A program made the position numbers and the translations under genes. The notes below the pieces were generated by a model. The model searched no databases. It saw nothing but the letters and a program-made list of their open reading frames with translations, and had not been told where the DNA came from. DNA of 29,886 bases from contig NZ_PNOR01000042.1 of assembly GCF_002869765.1 (NCBI RefSeq), positions 1 to 29,886 on the forward strand. The letters are read 5' to 3'. Shown piece by piece: positions 1 to 11,109 of this stretch. Numbering within the stretch: position 1 is the stretch's first letter; each line of letters begins with the position of its first letter. This stretch comes from Deinococcus planocerae (lineage in GTDB: Bacteria; Deinococcota; Deinococci; Deinococcales; Deinococcaceae).

Positions 1-702
1 CCCGGTGCGCTCGGCGGCCAGCCGGTCGCGCTCCTCCTGGGCGGCCACGCGCTGCGCCTCGGCCTGGGCGCTCGCGGCCACGGCGGCGTCGCGGGCCTGA
101 CGCGCGGCGTCCCGCTCCCCGGCAAGCTGGTTACGCTGGGTCTCGACCCTCTGGCGCGAGGCCTCCAGGTCGGCGACCTGCCCGCCCAGCACCCCGACCC
201 GCTCCTGGGCCGTCTGTGCGCGGGCCTGGGCCTGGGTTGCCGCCGTCTCGGCCTGCGCGGCGCGGGCGTCGAGGTCGGCGACCTGTCTGCCCAGCGCCTC
301 CACCCGCGCGTCGAGCGCCCGAGCGCGCTCCCGGCTCGACGTCAGCGCCTCCTCCGACGCGGCGAGGCGGCCGCGGCTCCCCCCGGCCCCCCGCTCCCGC
401 GTCTCCCCCCCGGCCCCCCCCTGCACGTCCTGGAGCTCCTCCCGCAGCGCGGTCACCTGGGGCCGGAGCTGGTCGGCCTGCGCGATGGTATTCACGGCGT
501 TGCGGTTCAGGAGCAAAAAGGCCGCGAGGCTCGCCGCGCTGATCCCCATGCCCGAGAGCACCGCCACCAGCAGCGCCGTGCTCTTGGGCCGCAGCCCGAA
601 CCAGCGCAGGTGCTTGCGGCCCACCTTTTTGGCGATGGTGTCGGCGGCGTAGGCGACCACCCCCGAGAGGATGACCACGAAGGGCAGGAAGAGCCACAGC
701 AC
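1..702 (-). CDS. DUF3084-family membrane/coiled-coil protein (3' end off window)
   Basis: The minus frame is open for 234 codons from GTG 702 to the left edge, so the C-terminus is missing. The protein begins with a hydrophobic segment (about residues 2-17), a short basic linker containing [10 protein letters not shown], and a second hydrophobic segment (about 39-62). A long Ala/Arg/Glu/Gln-rich stretch of coiled-coil character follows, with a Gly-rich break near residues 95-110. This two-helix anchor plus coiled coil is the layout of DUF3084 proteins of Deinococcus and cyanobacteria, whose function is unknown. The start is supported by an AGGGGG ribosome site at 712-717 with 9 bases of spacing. 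It lies 13 bases after the lptB stop on the same strand, so the two are probably co-transcribed. Longer minus-strand frames here are shadows with poor composition. Confidence 0.8.
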   Translation of the reverse strand, partial: MLWLFLPFVVILSGVVAYAADTIAKKVGRKHLRWFGLRPKSTALLVAVLSGMGISAASLAAFLLLNRNAVNTIAQADQLRPQVTALREELQDVQGGAGGETRERGAGGSRGRLAASEEALTSSRERARALDARVEALGRQVADLDARAAQAETAATQAQARAQTAQERVGVLGGQVADLEASRQRVETQRNQLAGERDAARQARDAAVAASAQAEAQRVAAQEERDRLAAERTG

Positions 703-715
703 GCGCCCGCGCCCC

Positions 716-1486
<771 letters not shown>

Positions 1487-1492
1487 CTTCCG

Positions 1493-1498
1493 AGGGTA
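1493..1498 (-). promoter_or_regulatory. -10 box of lptB (leaderless)
   Basis: TACCCT on the minus strand, 6 bases before GTG 1486. No convincing -35 was seen. Confidence 0.5.
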
Positions 1499-1573
1499 GC
1501 ATGGGCCCCCGGCGGCTCCCGTGACGGGTGCGACGAAGGGGGCGGGCGGGGCGCCTCCCCCCATTCGGGGGCC

Positions 1574-1579
1574 TACACT
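1574..1579 (+). promoter_or_regulatory. -10 box of deoB (leaderless)
   Basis: TACACT, 6 bases before ATG 1586. This spacing leaves no room for a ribosome binding site and implies that the mRNA starts at or very near the AUG. Confidence 0.65.
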
Positions 1580-1585
1580 GGGGCC

Positions 1586-2760
1586 ATGCTGTTGACGATC
1601 ATCGTGCTCGATTCCGTGGGGGTCGGCGAGCTGCCCGACGCGGGGCGGTTCGGGGACGCGGGCGCGCACACCCTCAACCACACCCTCGCGGCGGCCCCGG
1701 TGCCCTTGCCCCACCTCGCGCGGCTGGGGCTGGGCCGGGTGCCCACCGTGCAGACGAGCCCGGAGACCATTCCGGAGGGCGAGGTCCGGGGCGCCTTCGG
1801 GCGGATGCGCGAGGTGAGCCCCGGCAAGGACACGAGCACCGGGCACTGGGAGTTCATGGGCGTGCAGCTCCAGCACCCCTTCCAGGTCTTCCCCGACGGC
1901 TTTCCCCCCGCCGTGACGGACGCCTTCGACGCGGCGACCGGGCGTGGACACCTGTGCAACCGGCCCTACAGCGGCACCGACGTGATCCGCGACTTCGGGG
2001 AGGAGCACCTGCGGACGGGCTGGCCCATCGTGTACACGAGCGCCGACAGCGTGTTCCAGATCGCCGCGCACGAGGACGTGGTGCCGCTGGAGACGCTGTA
2101 CGCGTGGTGTCAGGCGGCGCGCGACCTCCTTCAGGGCGAGTTTGCGGTCGCGCGGGTGATCGCCCGGCCCTTCCGGGGAGAGTTCCCCTTCGAGCGGGTG
2201 AACGAACACCGCAGGGACTTCTCGCTGGAGCCGCCGCGCACCGTGCTCGACGCCTTGAAGGAGGCGGGGCGGTCAGTGATCGGCATCGGCAAGATTCCCG
2301 ACATCTACGCGCACCGGGGCTTCACGGAGGAGATCCACACCGACAACAACGCGGACGGAATCGCCAAAACACTCGACCGGATGCGGCGGGCGGCGCAGGA
2401 GGGCACGGACGGCCTGATCTTCACCAACCTCGTAGATTTCGACGCGAAGTTCGGGCACCGCCGCGACCCGCAGGGCTACAGCGCCTGTCTCGCCCAGTTC
2501 GACGCGGCCCTCCCCGACCTGCTCGCGGCGGTGCCGGAAGACGGGGCGCTGCTCATCATCAGCGACCACGGCAACGACCCGACGTGGCACGGGACGGACC
2601 ACACGCGCGAGTACGGGCTGCTGCTGGCCTCCCGCCCGGGAATGACGGGCGCGGTGAACCTCGGCGAGCGGGCCACCTTCGCGGACGTGGGCGCGACCGC
2701 CGCCGGGGTGCTGGGCGCCGCGTGGGAGGGGCCGGGTGAGAGCTTCTGGAAGGCGCTGAG

Positions 2761-2764
<4 letters not shown>
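1586..2764 (+). CDS. deoB: Phosphopentomutase
   Basis: Interconverts (deoxy)ribose 1-phosphate and 5-phosphate in the cytosol, linking nucleoside breakdown to the pentose phosphate pathway. The protein has 392 residues, normal for the family. Alkaline-phosphatase-superfamily metal ligands are visible: the N-terminal [13 protein letters not shown] segment with Asp9, the catalytic threonine in [10 protein letters not shown], the [13 protein letters not shown] segment, and ISDHGNDP followed by TDHTREY. The start is the leaderless ATG with a -10 box 6 bases upstream; the frame stays open further upstream, but composition and homology begin here. The next gene overlaps its TGA stop. Thymidine kinase, another nucleoside-salvage gene, lies about 8 kb away in a different unit. 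Confidence 0.96.
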
Positions 2765-3425
<661 letters not shown>

Positions 3426-3426
<1 letters not shown>

Positions 3427-3505
3427 GCCGTCAGCGATCAGCAGACCTGCCCTCGCTTCCGCCCTTCTTTCCCCTGATGGCTGATCGCTGAAAGCTGACA
3501 GCTTC
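3426..3505. repeat. Intergenic inverted-repeat element
   Basis: Two perfect 12-base arms, TCAGCGATCAGC at 3431-3442 and its complement at 3480-3491, are separated by 37 bases. Further AGCTGACAGC-type words continue to about 3502. There is no T-tract after the second arm, so it is not a classical terminator. A related fragment (GTCAGCCGTCAGCAGA) lies downstream of proS near 21557. This fits a dispersed Deinococcus intergenic repeat. It sits directly before hisD. Confidence 0.6.
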
Positions 3506-3517
3506 CCCGGAGACCCC

Positions 3518-4930
<1,413 letters not shown>

Positions 4931-5252
4931 GGGAAAGTGAGCGGGGAGGGGGCTGGGGGGCGAGTCTATTCACCCCCTCCCAGCCTCCCCCTTCAAGGGG
5001 AGGGGCAAAAAGATAGGTGGTGAGCGGTAAAGGGGCGTGGGGTTGGTCACACGCCCCCTCACCCCGGCCCTCCGCTACGCGGCTCTTCGAGTCACCCGCA
5101 GGGGGAGAGGGAGACAATATGCTGAAGCTTTCGCGCTGTTCAAACCGTCAATCCAGACGCCCCATGAGTGCCCGTGACTGAACGCTCCAGGCCCACGGCC
5201 CCGCCTTGCTCGCGCAGCGAGACGGTGGGCGAGCCGATGGGACGCGACAAGA
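4931..5252. repeat. Repeat-rich spacer between hisD and ctaG
   Basis: No gene was found in these 322 bases between convergent genes. Two GC-rich repeat units are visible. At 4935-5010, C/G runs surround a hairpin (CCTCCCC 4984-4990 with GGGGAGG 4997-5003). At about 5050-5125, pyrimidine-rich and purine-rich flanks surround a small CCGCTACGCGG hairpin. The first hairpin lacks a T-tract on the hisD strand. A third related tract, about 5320-5365, lies inside the extended ctaG frame. These resemble dispersed palindromic intergenic repeats. A TATGCT at 5119-5124 has no reading frame behind it. Confidence 0.55.
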
Positions 5253-6260
5253 TCAAACATTCCGCCTGGGATGACCCGACCACCCGCGCCGCCCGTGTAC
5301 CCTTGCCCAGCGCCGCGCCGCGCCCCCTGCCCCCTCGGGGGGGAGGGGGTTGGGGGGTGGGGGCAAGCCGTCGCAAGTCGCCCGGCCCCTCAACACCAAC
5401 CCCGCCTTTCGGAGATGAAAGGCGGGGTCACCCATTCCCCCTTTTGCCGCAGGAGGCCGTGCATCCCCGTCCGTCAACTCGATCACCCACGCCATCAGTT
5501 GAATAAAGGCCAGCCCCAGCGCAGGCACCCCCGCCAGCATCATAATCCACCCGCTGATCTGCTGATTCTCCAGCGGGGTCAGGTTCCACAGGCACAGCGC
5601 CCCCACATAGGGCGTATACAGCACCTGCCGCGAGTACAGCCACACCGCCGCCACGGCCATCATCGGCAGCGCGGCGAGCAACCCGAACCACCCGCGAGAA
5701 CCGATCCCCGCAGGCTGCACGCTCGGCAGGGGCCGCAACACGACGCCCCAGACGAGCAGGCTGCTCAGCAGGTACAGCGTGGGCAGCAGCGCCCCGGCGG
5801 TATTCGTGACGATACTGGCGTTGAACCCCGCCGGAACGTTCCAGAAGATGATGACGGCGGACCACACCGCGAGGGCCACCCAGGGGTCGAGCAGCACGCC
5901 GAGCACCCGCCCGAGGGGACGCCGGGGGTCGATCCACACACCGCGCGGCAGACCGAGGATCAGCAGCGGCGGCACGACCTCCGCGAGGACCATCAGCCGC
6001 CCCATGTAGAGCGCCATGCTGTTCAGGGTCAGATTCGTCGCGGCGGACTGGGTGGCGAGGAGCAGGAGGACCACGCCGAGCCCGAACAGCACAGCCCTCC
6101 AGGCGGGCCAGCGTGCCCGGCCCTCGGGTGTGCGCCGGACCTGGGCGAAGCGCCAGCCGTACCACCCCGCCGCCGCGAGGACGGGCAGCCATACCAGGGG
6201 GTCGAAGCGCAGGGCGAGCAGGCTGCCCAGGGTCGGGTTGAGGTCGGCGGGAACGCTCAC
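5253..6260 (-). CDS. ctaG: Cytochrome c oxidase (caa3) assembly factor CtaG
   Basis: A polytopic membrane protein with about seven hydrophobic segments, including WLPVLAAAGWYGWRF, YMGRLMVLAEVVPPLLIL and GWIMMLAGVPALGLAFIQLM. It matches the CtaG/caa3_CtaG family, which helps deliver copper to cytochrome oxidase. The start is GTG 6260, overlapping the SCO1 stop as GTGA (4 bases), so the genes are coupled. The frame gives 335 residues, longer than usual. The family-like part ends near ELTDGDARPPAA, and about 60 further residues are translated from a terminator hairpin (5400-5427) and from repeat DNA (PPPPNPLPPEGAGG). The ancestral stop appears lost, or the repeats arrived later. Function of the membrane part should be unaffected. 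Confidence 0.87.
   Translation of the reverse strand: MSVPADLNPTLGSLLALRFDPLVWLPVLAAAGWYGWRFAQVRRTPEGRARWPAWRAVLFGLGVVLLLLATQSAATNLTLNSMALYMGRLMVLAEVVPPLLILGLPRGVWIDPRRPLGRVLGVLLDPWVALAVWSAVIIFWNVPAGFNASIVTNTAGALLPTLYLLSSLLVWGVVLRPLPSVQPAGIGSRGWFGLLAALPMMAVAAVWLYSRQVLYTPYVGALCLWNLTPLENQQISGWIMMLAGVPALGLAFIQLMAWVIELTDGDARPPAAKGGMGDPAFHLRKAGLVLRGRATCDGLPPPPNPLPPEGAGGAARRWARVHGRRGWSGHPRRNV
5320..5365. repeat. C/G-run palindromic repeat inside the ctaG 3' end
   Basis: A G/C-run tract (CCCCCTCGGGGGG and flanking GGAGGGGGTTGGGG). It resembles the tracts in the adjoining spacer and is translated in the ctaG frame as a Pro/Gly-rich tail. Confidence 0.45.
5400..5427 (-). terminator. Hairpin terminator of the copper operon, inside the ctaG frame
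   Basis: Perfect 11-base-pair stem: CCCCGCCTTTC (5400-5410), a 6-base loop, then its complement (5417-5427). On the minus strand it is followed by TTGGTGTTG, a weak T-rich stretch. It would normally mark the end of the PCuAC-SCO1-ctaG transcript, yet the ctaG frame runs straight through it. Confidence 0.55.
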
Positions 6261-6919
6261 GAGGCGGGGTTCTCCATGACGTACTCGATGTCGCGCACCA
6301 CCCGCTCCACCTGCGGAAGCTGGGTGTAGTCCCACAGCAGGCGCAGCTTGCCCGAGGCGTCGATCAGGTACGTGCCCGTGGTGTGGTTGATCTGGTACTC
6401 GTCCGGGCCCTTGACGTCGGCCTTCTGATAGGCGACCCCGTAGGCGCGGGCGACCTCGGGAAGACGAGGCTCGGGCACCCTCACCCCGGTCGCCTTGCCG
6501 AAAAACTCGACGTACTCCTTCAGCCGCGCGGGCGTGTCTCTGCGGGGATCGACGCTCACGAGCACGATGTCGAAGCGTTCTCGCTCGGCGGCGGGCAGGG
6601 CCTGACGTGCCTTGTCGAGGTAGGCGAGGCTCAGGGGACAGATGTTCGGGCAGTGGGTGAAGCCGAAGAAGAGGGCGGTGGTGCGCCCGCTCCCGCCGGG
6701 CCGGAAGGTCCAGGCCTGGCCGTTCTGGTCGGTGCCGGAGAACACCTGCGCGGCGGTCGGGCGGTCGTACGCGGTGCCGTAGAAGGGGAAGGGACTCTTC
6801 AGGCGGGCGAACCCCCAGGCCCCGCCCAGCACGAGCGCGACGGCGCACACGGCGAGGAGGGCCGACACGTACCAGGGCCGCGCGGCGGGAGGGGAGGTGG
6901 GCAGCGAGGTCTCGGTCAT
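6257..6919 (-). CDS. SCO1/SenC-family copper chaperone
   Basis: A membrane-anchored thioredoxin-fold protein of 220 residues that metallates the CuA site of cytochrome oxidase subunit II. One N-terminal membrane segment (about residues 18-36) leaves the domain outside the cytoplasmic membrane. The copper ligands are all visible: C90 and C94 in THCPNICP and H179 in INHTTGTY. VDPRRDTP is the usual family motif. Its ATG begins 1 base after the PCuAC stop, and its TGA overlaps the ctaG start, so the three genes form a tight operon with one task: copper insertion into a caa3/aa3-type oxidase. Confidence 0.95.
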   Translation of the reverse strand: MTETSLPTSPPAARPWYVSALLAVCAVALVLGGAWGFARLKSPFPFYGTAYDRPTAAQVFSGTDQNGQAWTFRPGGSGRTTALFFGFTHCPNICPLSLAYLDKARQALPAAERERFDIVLVSVDPRRDTPARLKEYVEFFGKATGVRVPEPRLPEVARAYGVAYQKADVKGPDEYQINHTTGTYLIDASGKLRLLWDYTQLPQVERVVRDIEYVMENPAS

Positions 6920-6920
6920 G

Positions 6921-7424
6921 TCAGGGTTTGCGCACCACGGCGTCCACGTTCAGTCGGCGACCCGGCCCCGCGCTCAGGGTGAGGCGCACCGTCTCGCCCA
7001 CCTTGAGGGGCCGGGTCAGGTCCATCAGCATGAGGTGATCGCCCGCCGCGGAGAGCCGGAGGGTGCCGCGTGCGGGAACGGTCAGGGTCTTCACGGCGCT
7101 CATGCCCGTGCGGCCCTGGGCGTCCCGGCGGGTGTGCATCAGCATGGCGTGTCCGGCGGCGGGGGTCTGGACGCCCGTCAGGGTGACCGGGCTGTTGCCC
7201 GCATTGCGCAGGGTCATGAAGGCGCTCGTCTCGGTGGCCCCGGGCGGCACGGCGACCACCGTGGCCCCCTGCACGGTGAGGGGGAGGGCGGCGCCCAGGG
7301 CGGCAGGCGCCGGGGCGCCCTGCACCGCGTGACCAGTCAGGTGGTGACCTGCCCGGTCGGCGGCGGCGGGAATCACGACCGCGGCGAGCGCGAGGGCCAC
7401 AAAGAGGGGGGTGGGGGTCGACAT
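6921..7424 (-). CDS. PCuAC-type periplasmic copper chaperone
   Basis: An exported Cu(I) chaperone of 167 residues. The N-terminus has a signal-peptide profile (MSTPTPLFVALALAAVVIPA), with cleavage likely near AAA-D. The diagnostic motif H-x10-M-x21-H-x-M fits exactly: His in LMHTRRDAQ, Met in TGMSAV, then HLM in AGDHLMLMDL. It is predicted to hand copper to SCO1 or directly to the CuA subunit. It is the first gene of the PCuAC-SCO1-CtaG operon. ATG 7424 is preceded by GGAGG (7436-7440) at 11 bases and a TAGACT -10 at 7469-7474, so unlike many neighbours it has a real leader. The upstream region is shared with the divergent lacI-type gene. Confidence 0.93.
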   Translation of the reverse strand: MSTPTPLFVALALAAVVIPAAADRAGHHLTGHAVQGAPAPAALGAALPLTVQGATVVAVPPGATETSAFMTLRNAGNSPVTLTGVQTPAAGHAMLMHTRRDAQGRTGMSAVKTLTVPARGTLRLSAAGDHLMLMDLTRPLKVGETVRLTLSAGPGRRLNVDAVVRKP

Positions 7425-7468
7425 GGGAAAGGGAGCCTCCTCGACGGTGAACCGGGCCCGTTGCCCAC

Positions 7469-7474
7469 AGTCTA
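7469..7474 (-). promoter_or_regulatory. -10 box of the copper-chaperone operon
   Basis: TAGACT on the minus strand, about 45 bases before ATG 7424. The leader between them contains a GGAGG ribosome site. Confidence 0.45.
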
Positions 7475-7515
7475 GGCGCGGGGTGGGGCCGGTTTGTCCC
7501 CGCCTCCTCCCAGCG

Positions 7516-7529
7516 TGGAACGGGTTCCA
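7516..7529. promoter_or_regulatory. Palindromic operator upstream of the LacI-type gene
   Basis: TGGAACGGGTTCCA: two 6-base arms around GG. It ends 18 bases before the TATGGT -10 box of the regulator gene, so it covers the -35 position, as expected for autorepression. A close relative lies at the amylosucrase promoter (17739-17752). Assignment to this regulator is inference. Confidence 0.5.
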
Positions 7530-7547
7530 GGCCCCGCCTTCCGGGAG

Positions 7548-7553
7548 TATGGT
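7548..7553 (+). promoter_or_regulatory. -10 box of the LacI-type gene
   Basis: TATGGT, 9 bases before GTG 7563 and 12 before ATG 7566. Confidence 0.4.
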
Positions 7554-7565
7554 GGGGGCACCGTG

Positions 7566-8558
<993 letters not shown>

Positions 8559-8571
8559 CCCGGCTCCCCCC

Positions 8572-9645
8572 TCAGCCGTGGACCCGGTGCGTCTCGTCGA
8601 GGCGCACGTCGTTGCGGCCCTGGCGTTTGGCGGCGTACATGGCGGCGTCGGCGCGGTGGATCACACTGTCCGGGTGTTCGCCGGGGCCGGTGGTGGCGAC
8701 CCCGAAGCAGGCGGTGACGCCCGAGACCTCGCCGTGCCGTTGGCCCCGCAGGTGCCCCCGCAGGGTGTCGAGGAGACGGCGCACCTCGTCGCCCTCCTGG
8801 GGCGGCAGGATGAGCAGGAATTCCTCGCCTCCCCAGCGCGCGGCGAGCCCACCGGGAGGCAGGATGCCGCGCGCCGCCCCCGCCACGCCCCGCAGCACCC
8901 GGTCGCCGGTCGCGTGGCCGTGCTCGTCGTTGAGGCGCTTGAAGTGGTCGAGGTCGAAGAGGACCACGGTGAAGGGCTCCCCCCCCGCGGAGAGGGCGGC
9001 AAGCCTCTCCTCGGCGGCGCGGCGGTTGGCGAGGCCCGTCAGGGCGTCCCGGTAGGCGGCCTCGCGCGCGGCGAGCAGGTGCATCCGCTGCACCCCGAAG
9101 GTCGCCTGTACGACGACCATCACGGCCCCGGCGAGCAGGAACTGGAGGATGGCCGCCGTCAGCCGCAGGTCGCCCCGCCCCGCCCCGAAGCCGAGGTGGT
9201 ACAGGCACAGCCCCAGCGCGACCGCGTAGGTGCCCCCCGCCCAGCGCAGCGCCTGCCGGGGCGGATAGAGCAGGAAGGGGGCGGCGTAGAGCAGCGCGAA
9301 CCAGTACGTGCTCTCGCTGAGCATGTGCATCTGGGGCGTAAAGGTCCGGAACTGCTGCTCCAGCGCGAGCAGGAAATACACCGTGGTCGCCGCGTACGTC
9401 ACGCCCACCGCCGTGTGCACCCGCAGCCTGCGCGCCGCCACCGCCGCCTGGAGGGCGAGCAGCGTCAGCGCCAGCAGCGGCAGCGCCACCCGGTCGAGGG
9501 GATCGAAGGCGAAGCGCTGCACCCACAGCGCCAGGGCGCACGCCAGCGCCCCCAGCCACGCCAGGCGCAGAAACATCCGCCGCTGCGACCCCTGCCAGGG
9601 CTCGTCGTCGGTGGGCTGGAGTGCGCGGTGGGCGGTGGGCTTCAT
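8572..9645 (-). CDS. Membrane-bound diguanylate cyclase (GGDEF)
   Basis: A 357-residue signalling protein. The N-terminal half carries about six membrane segments (residues about 25-185, for example LALWVQRF, LLALTLLALQAAVAA and ILQFLLAGAVMVVVQ) and no recognised sensor motif. The C-terminal GGDEF domain has DALTGLANRR (200-209), LFDLDHFKRLND and an intact active loop RWGGEEF (GGEEF at 272-276), so it should make cyclic di-GMP. The product-inhibition RxxD expected just before the loop is absent (PPGG), so feedback control through the I-site is unlikely. Start ATG 9645 has a GGAG site 8 bases upstream and a TAGGAT -10 at 9680-9685. A more upstream ATG (9681) lies within that promoter and is rejected. 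Confidence 0.92.
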   Translation of the reverse strand: MKPTAHRALQPTDDEPWQGSQRRMFLRLAWLGALACALALWVQRFAFDPLDRVALPLLALTLLALQAAVAARRLRVHTAVGVTYAATTVYFLLALEQQFRTFTPQMHMLSESTYWFALLYAAPFLLYPPRQALRWAGGTYAVALGLCLYHLGFGAGRGDLRLTAAILQFLLAGAVMVVVQATFGVQRMHLLAAREAAYRDALTGLANRRAAEERLAALSAGGEPFTVVLFDLDHFKRLNDEHGHATGDRVLRGVAGAARGILPPGGLAARWGGEEFLLILPPQEGDEVRRLLDTLRGHLRGQRHGEVSGVTACFGVATTGPGEHPDSVIHRADAAMYAAKRQGRNDVRLDETHRVHG

Positions 9646-9679
9646 CGAACACACTCCGGGGGCGGGCGGTGAGACTCTC

Positions 9680-9685
9680 ATCCTA
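9680..9685 (-). promoter_or_regulatory. -10 box of the GGDEF gene
   Basis: TAGGAT on the minus strand, about 35 bases before the ATG, followed by a GGAG ribosome site. Confidence 0.4.
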
Positions 9686-9717
9686 CCCTACCCGGTTTCC
9701 GGGAGCGGTCCGGGCCC

Positions 9718-10329
9718 TCAGCGCACGACGCGGTGGTGAACCCGGCAGCGGGCCTCGTAGGTCTCCTGCGCCCCCACGAGCACCACGGGGTCGTCGTAGC
9801 GGGCGGGCTGGCCGCCGATCAGCCGCTGCGAGCGCGTGGCGGGCGCCCCGCAGACCGTGCAGATTGCCGTCAGTTTCTCGACGCTCTCCGCCCGCGCGAG
9901 CAGGTCGGGAATACACCCGAAGGGCTCGGCGCGGAAATCGAGGTCCAGCCCCGCCAGGATCACCCGCACCCCCGCCTCGGCGAGCCCCAGCACGAGCGGC
10001 CCGAGGTCCGGCCCGAAAAACTGCGCCTCGTCTATGCCGACCACCTCGGGCAGGGGGGACTCGGGCGCGGGGAGGAGCACCCCCTCCCCCGTCAGGTGCG
10101 CGCGGATGGCGGCGGCGTCCCGCACGGCTATGGCCTCGATGGAGCGGCCCGCGTGGCTGGCGACGTGGGCGACGTGGTAGCGGCGGTCGAGCGCGGGCTT
10201 GAACACGGCCACCCGCTGGCGGGCGATCACCGCGCGGGTGAGGCGGCGGATGAGTTCCTCGCTCTTGCCGCTGAACATCGGCCCGACGATCACCTCGAGG
10301 TGGCCGCCGTGGTAGGGGGACTTGAGCAC
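9718..10329 (-). CDS. tdk: Thymidine kinase
   Basis: Phosphorylates thymidine with ATP in the salvage pathway. The protein has 203 residues, standard for type II (bacterial/cytosolic human TK1-like) enzymes. Visible are Walker A GPMFSGKS (16-23), the Walker-B-like [10 protein letters not shown] with catalytic Glu101, FRAEPFG in the lasso region, and a structural zinc site formed by C157, C160, C195 and H198. The start is GTG 10329, with a consensus TATAAT ending 7 bases upstream: a clear leaderless promoter and no Shine-Dalgarno. The frameshifted small gene ends 67 bases upstream on the same strand. Confidence 0.96.
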   Translation of the reverse strand: MLKSPYHGGHLEVIVGPMFSGKSEELIRRLTRAVIARQRVAVFKPALDRRYHVAHVASHAGRSIEAIAVRDAAAIRAHLTGEGVLLPAPESPLPEVVGIDEAQFFGPDLGPLVLGLAEAGVRVILAGLDLDFRAEPFGCIPDLLARAESVEKLTAICTVCGAPATRSQRLIGGQPARYDDPVVLVGAQETYEARCRVHHRVVR

Positions 10330-10336
10330 GGGCCGG

Positions 10337-10342
10337 ATTATA
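10337..10342 (-). promoter_or_regulatory. -10 box of tdk (leaderless)
   Basis: Perfect TATAAT on the minus strand, 7 bases before GTG 10329. Confidence 0.65.
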
Positions 10343-10395
10343 GAAGTCGGGGAGCGGCGGCGCGTTGGCCCCAGACGGGCCGGGCCCGACTCTGC

Positions 10396-10736
10396 TCAGC
10401 CTGGGACGACCCGAAAACGTCCGTTCACGAAGGCCAGCTCGAACGTCGAGCCCGGCGCACCGGGTCGCCAACCGAGGTCGAGGGCCCGCCGGATGGCCTG
10501 TTCGGCGAAAGCGGGAGTGATCCGGGCAGGGTTGTTCCCGGGGCGGAGGTCGTGATTCCCCATGTGCAACCACGGGTCCCCCGCCACTCCGGCAGGGCGA
10601 CCACCAGCCGCTGACCCCCGCCCGACTCCTGCACGACTGTCAGGAACCCAGTGTTCTTGCTGGTAACCCTCCAGCAGTAGGGCTGGTCGGCGACAACGAT
10701 GGACCGGAAGTTGCGCCGCTTCTTCGTCAGGGCCAC
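10396..10736 (-). pseudogene. Small hypothetical gene with a 1-base frameshift
   Basis: Two adjacent minus frames together make one sensible protein of about 113 residues. The first starts at GTG 10736 (VALTKKRRNF) and runs through YCWRVTSKNTGFLTVVQESG to LVVALPEW. The second continues DPWLHMGNHDLRPG, then ITPAFAEQAIRRALDLGW, ending RFRVVPG at TGA 10396-10398. They join if one G is added to the 5-G run encoding the WRG/GD boundary (about 10575-10580). The form YxWRV...QRLVV...ITPA.AEQAI..AL.LGW resembles a family of small uncharacterised proteins; no function can be given. It is either a real frameshift, a homopolymer sequencing error or, less likely, slippage. It lies between rpmE and tdk. 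Confidence 0.62.
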
Positions 10737-10764
10737 GAGGGATGGTGTCGCGCCCTCTCGCTCC

Positions 10765-10804
10765 GAAAAATGAAAACCGCCCCACCAGCGCGGGCGGGGC
10801 GGCT
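10765..10804 (-). terminator. Intrinsic terminator of rpmE
   Basis: Stem CCGCCCC (10777-10783) with GGGGCGG (10796-10802), 12-base loop. On the minus strand it is followed by TTTTCATTTTT. It ends the rpmE transcript, 14 bases after the stop codon. Confidence 0.85.
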
Positions 10805-10817
10805 TGGGCAATCAGCC

Positions 10818-11039
<222 letters not shown>

Positions 11040-11086
11040 CTTGTTCCTCCTCCGTCACGTCGTTGTGCGTAACGGGCAACCTCGGA

Positions 11087-11092
11087 AGTATA
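11087..11092 (-). promoter_or_regulatory. -10 box of rpmE
   Basis: TATACT on the minus strand, about 48 bases before the rpmE ATG. The leader carries a strong Shine-Dalgarno. The box lies just past the stop of the amidohydrolase gene. Confidence 0.55.
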
Positions 11093-11109
11093 GCAGCGGG
11101 CGGGGAACT

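Noticed and set aside
5833..5842. GGAACGTTCC palindrome resembling the LacI-type operator
   Set aside because: It lies deep inside ctaG coding sequence, with a different centre and no promoter nearby; probably chance.
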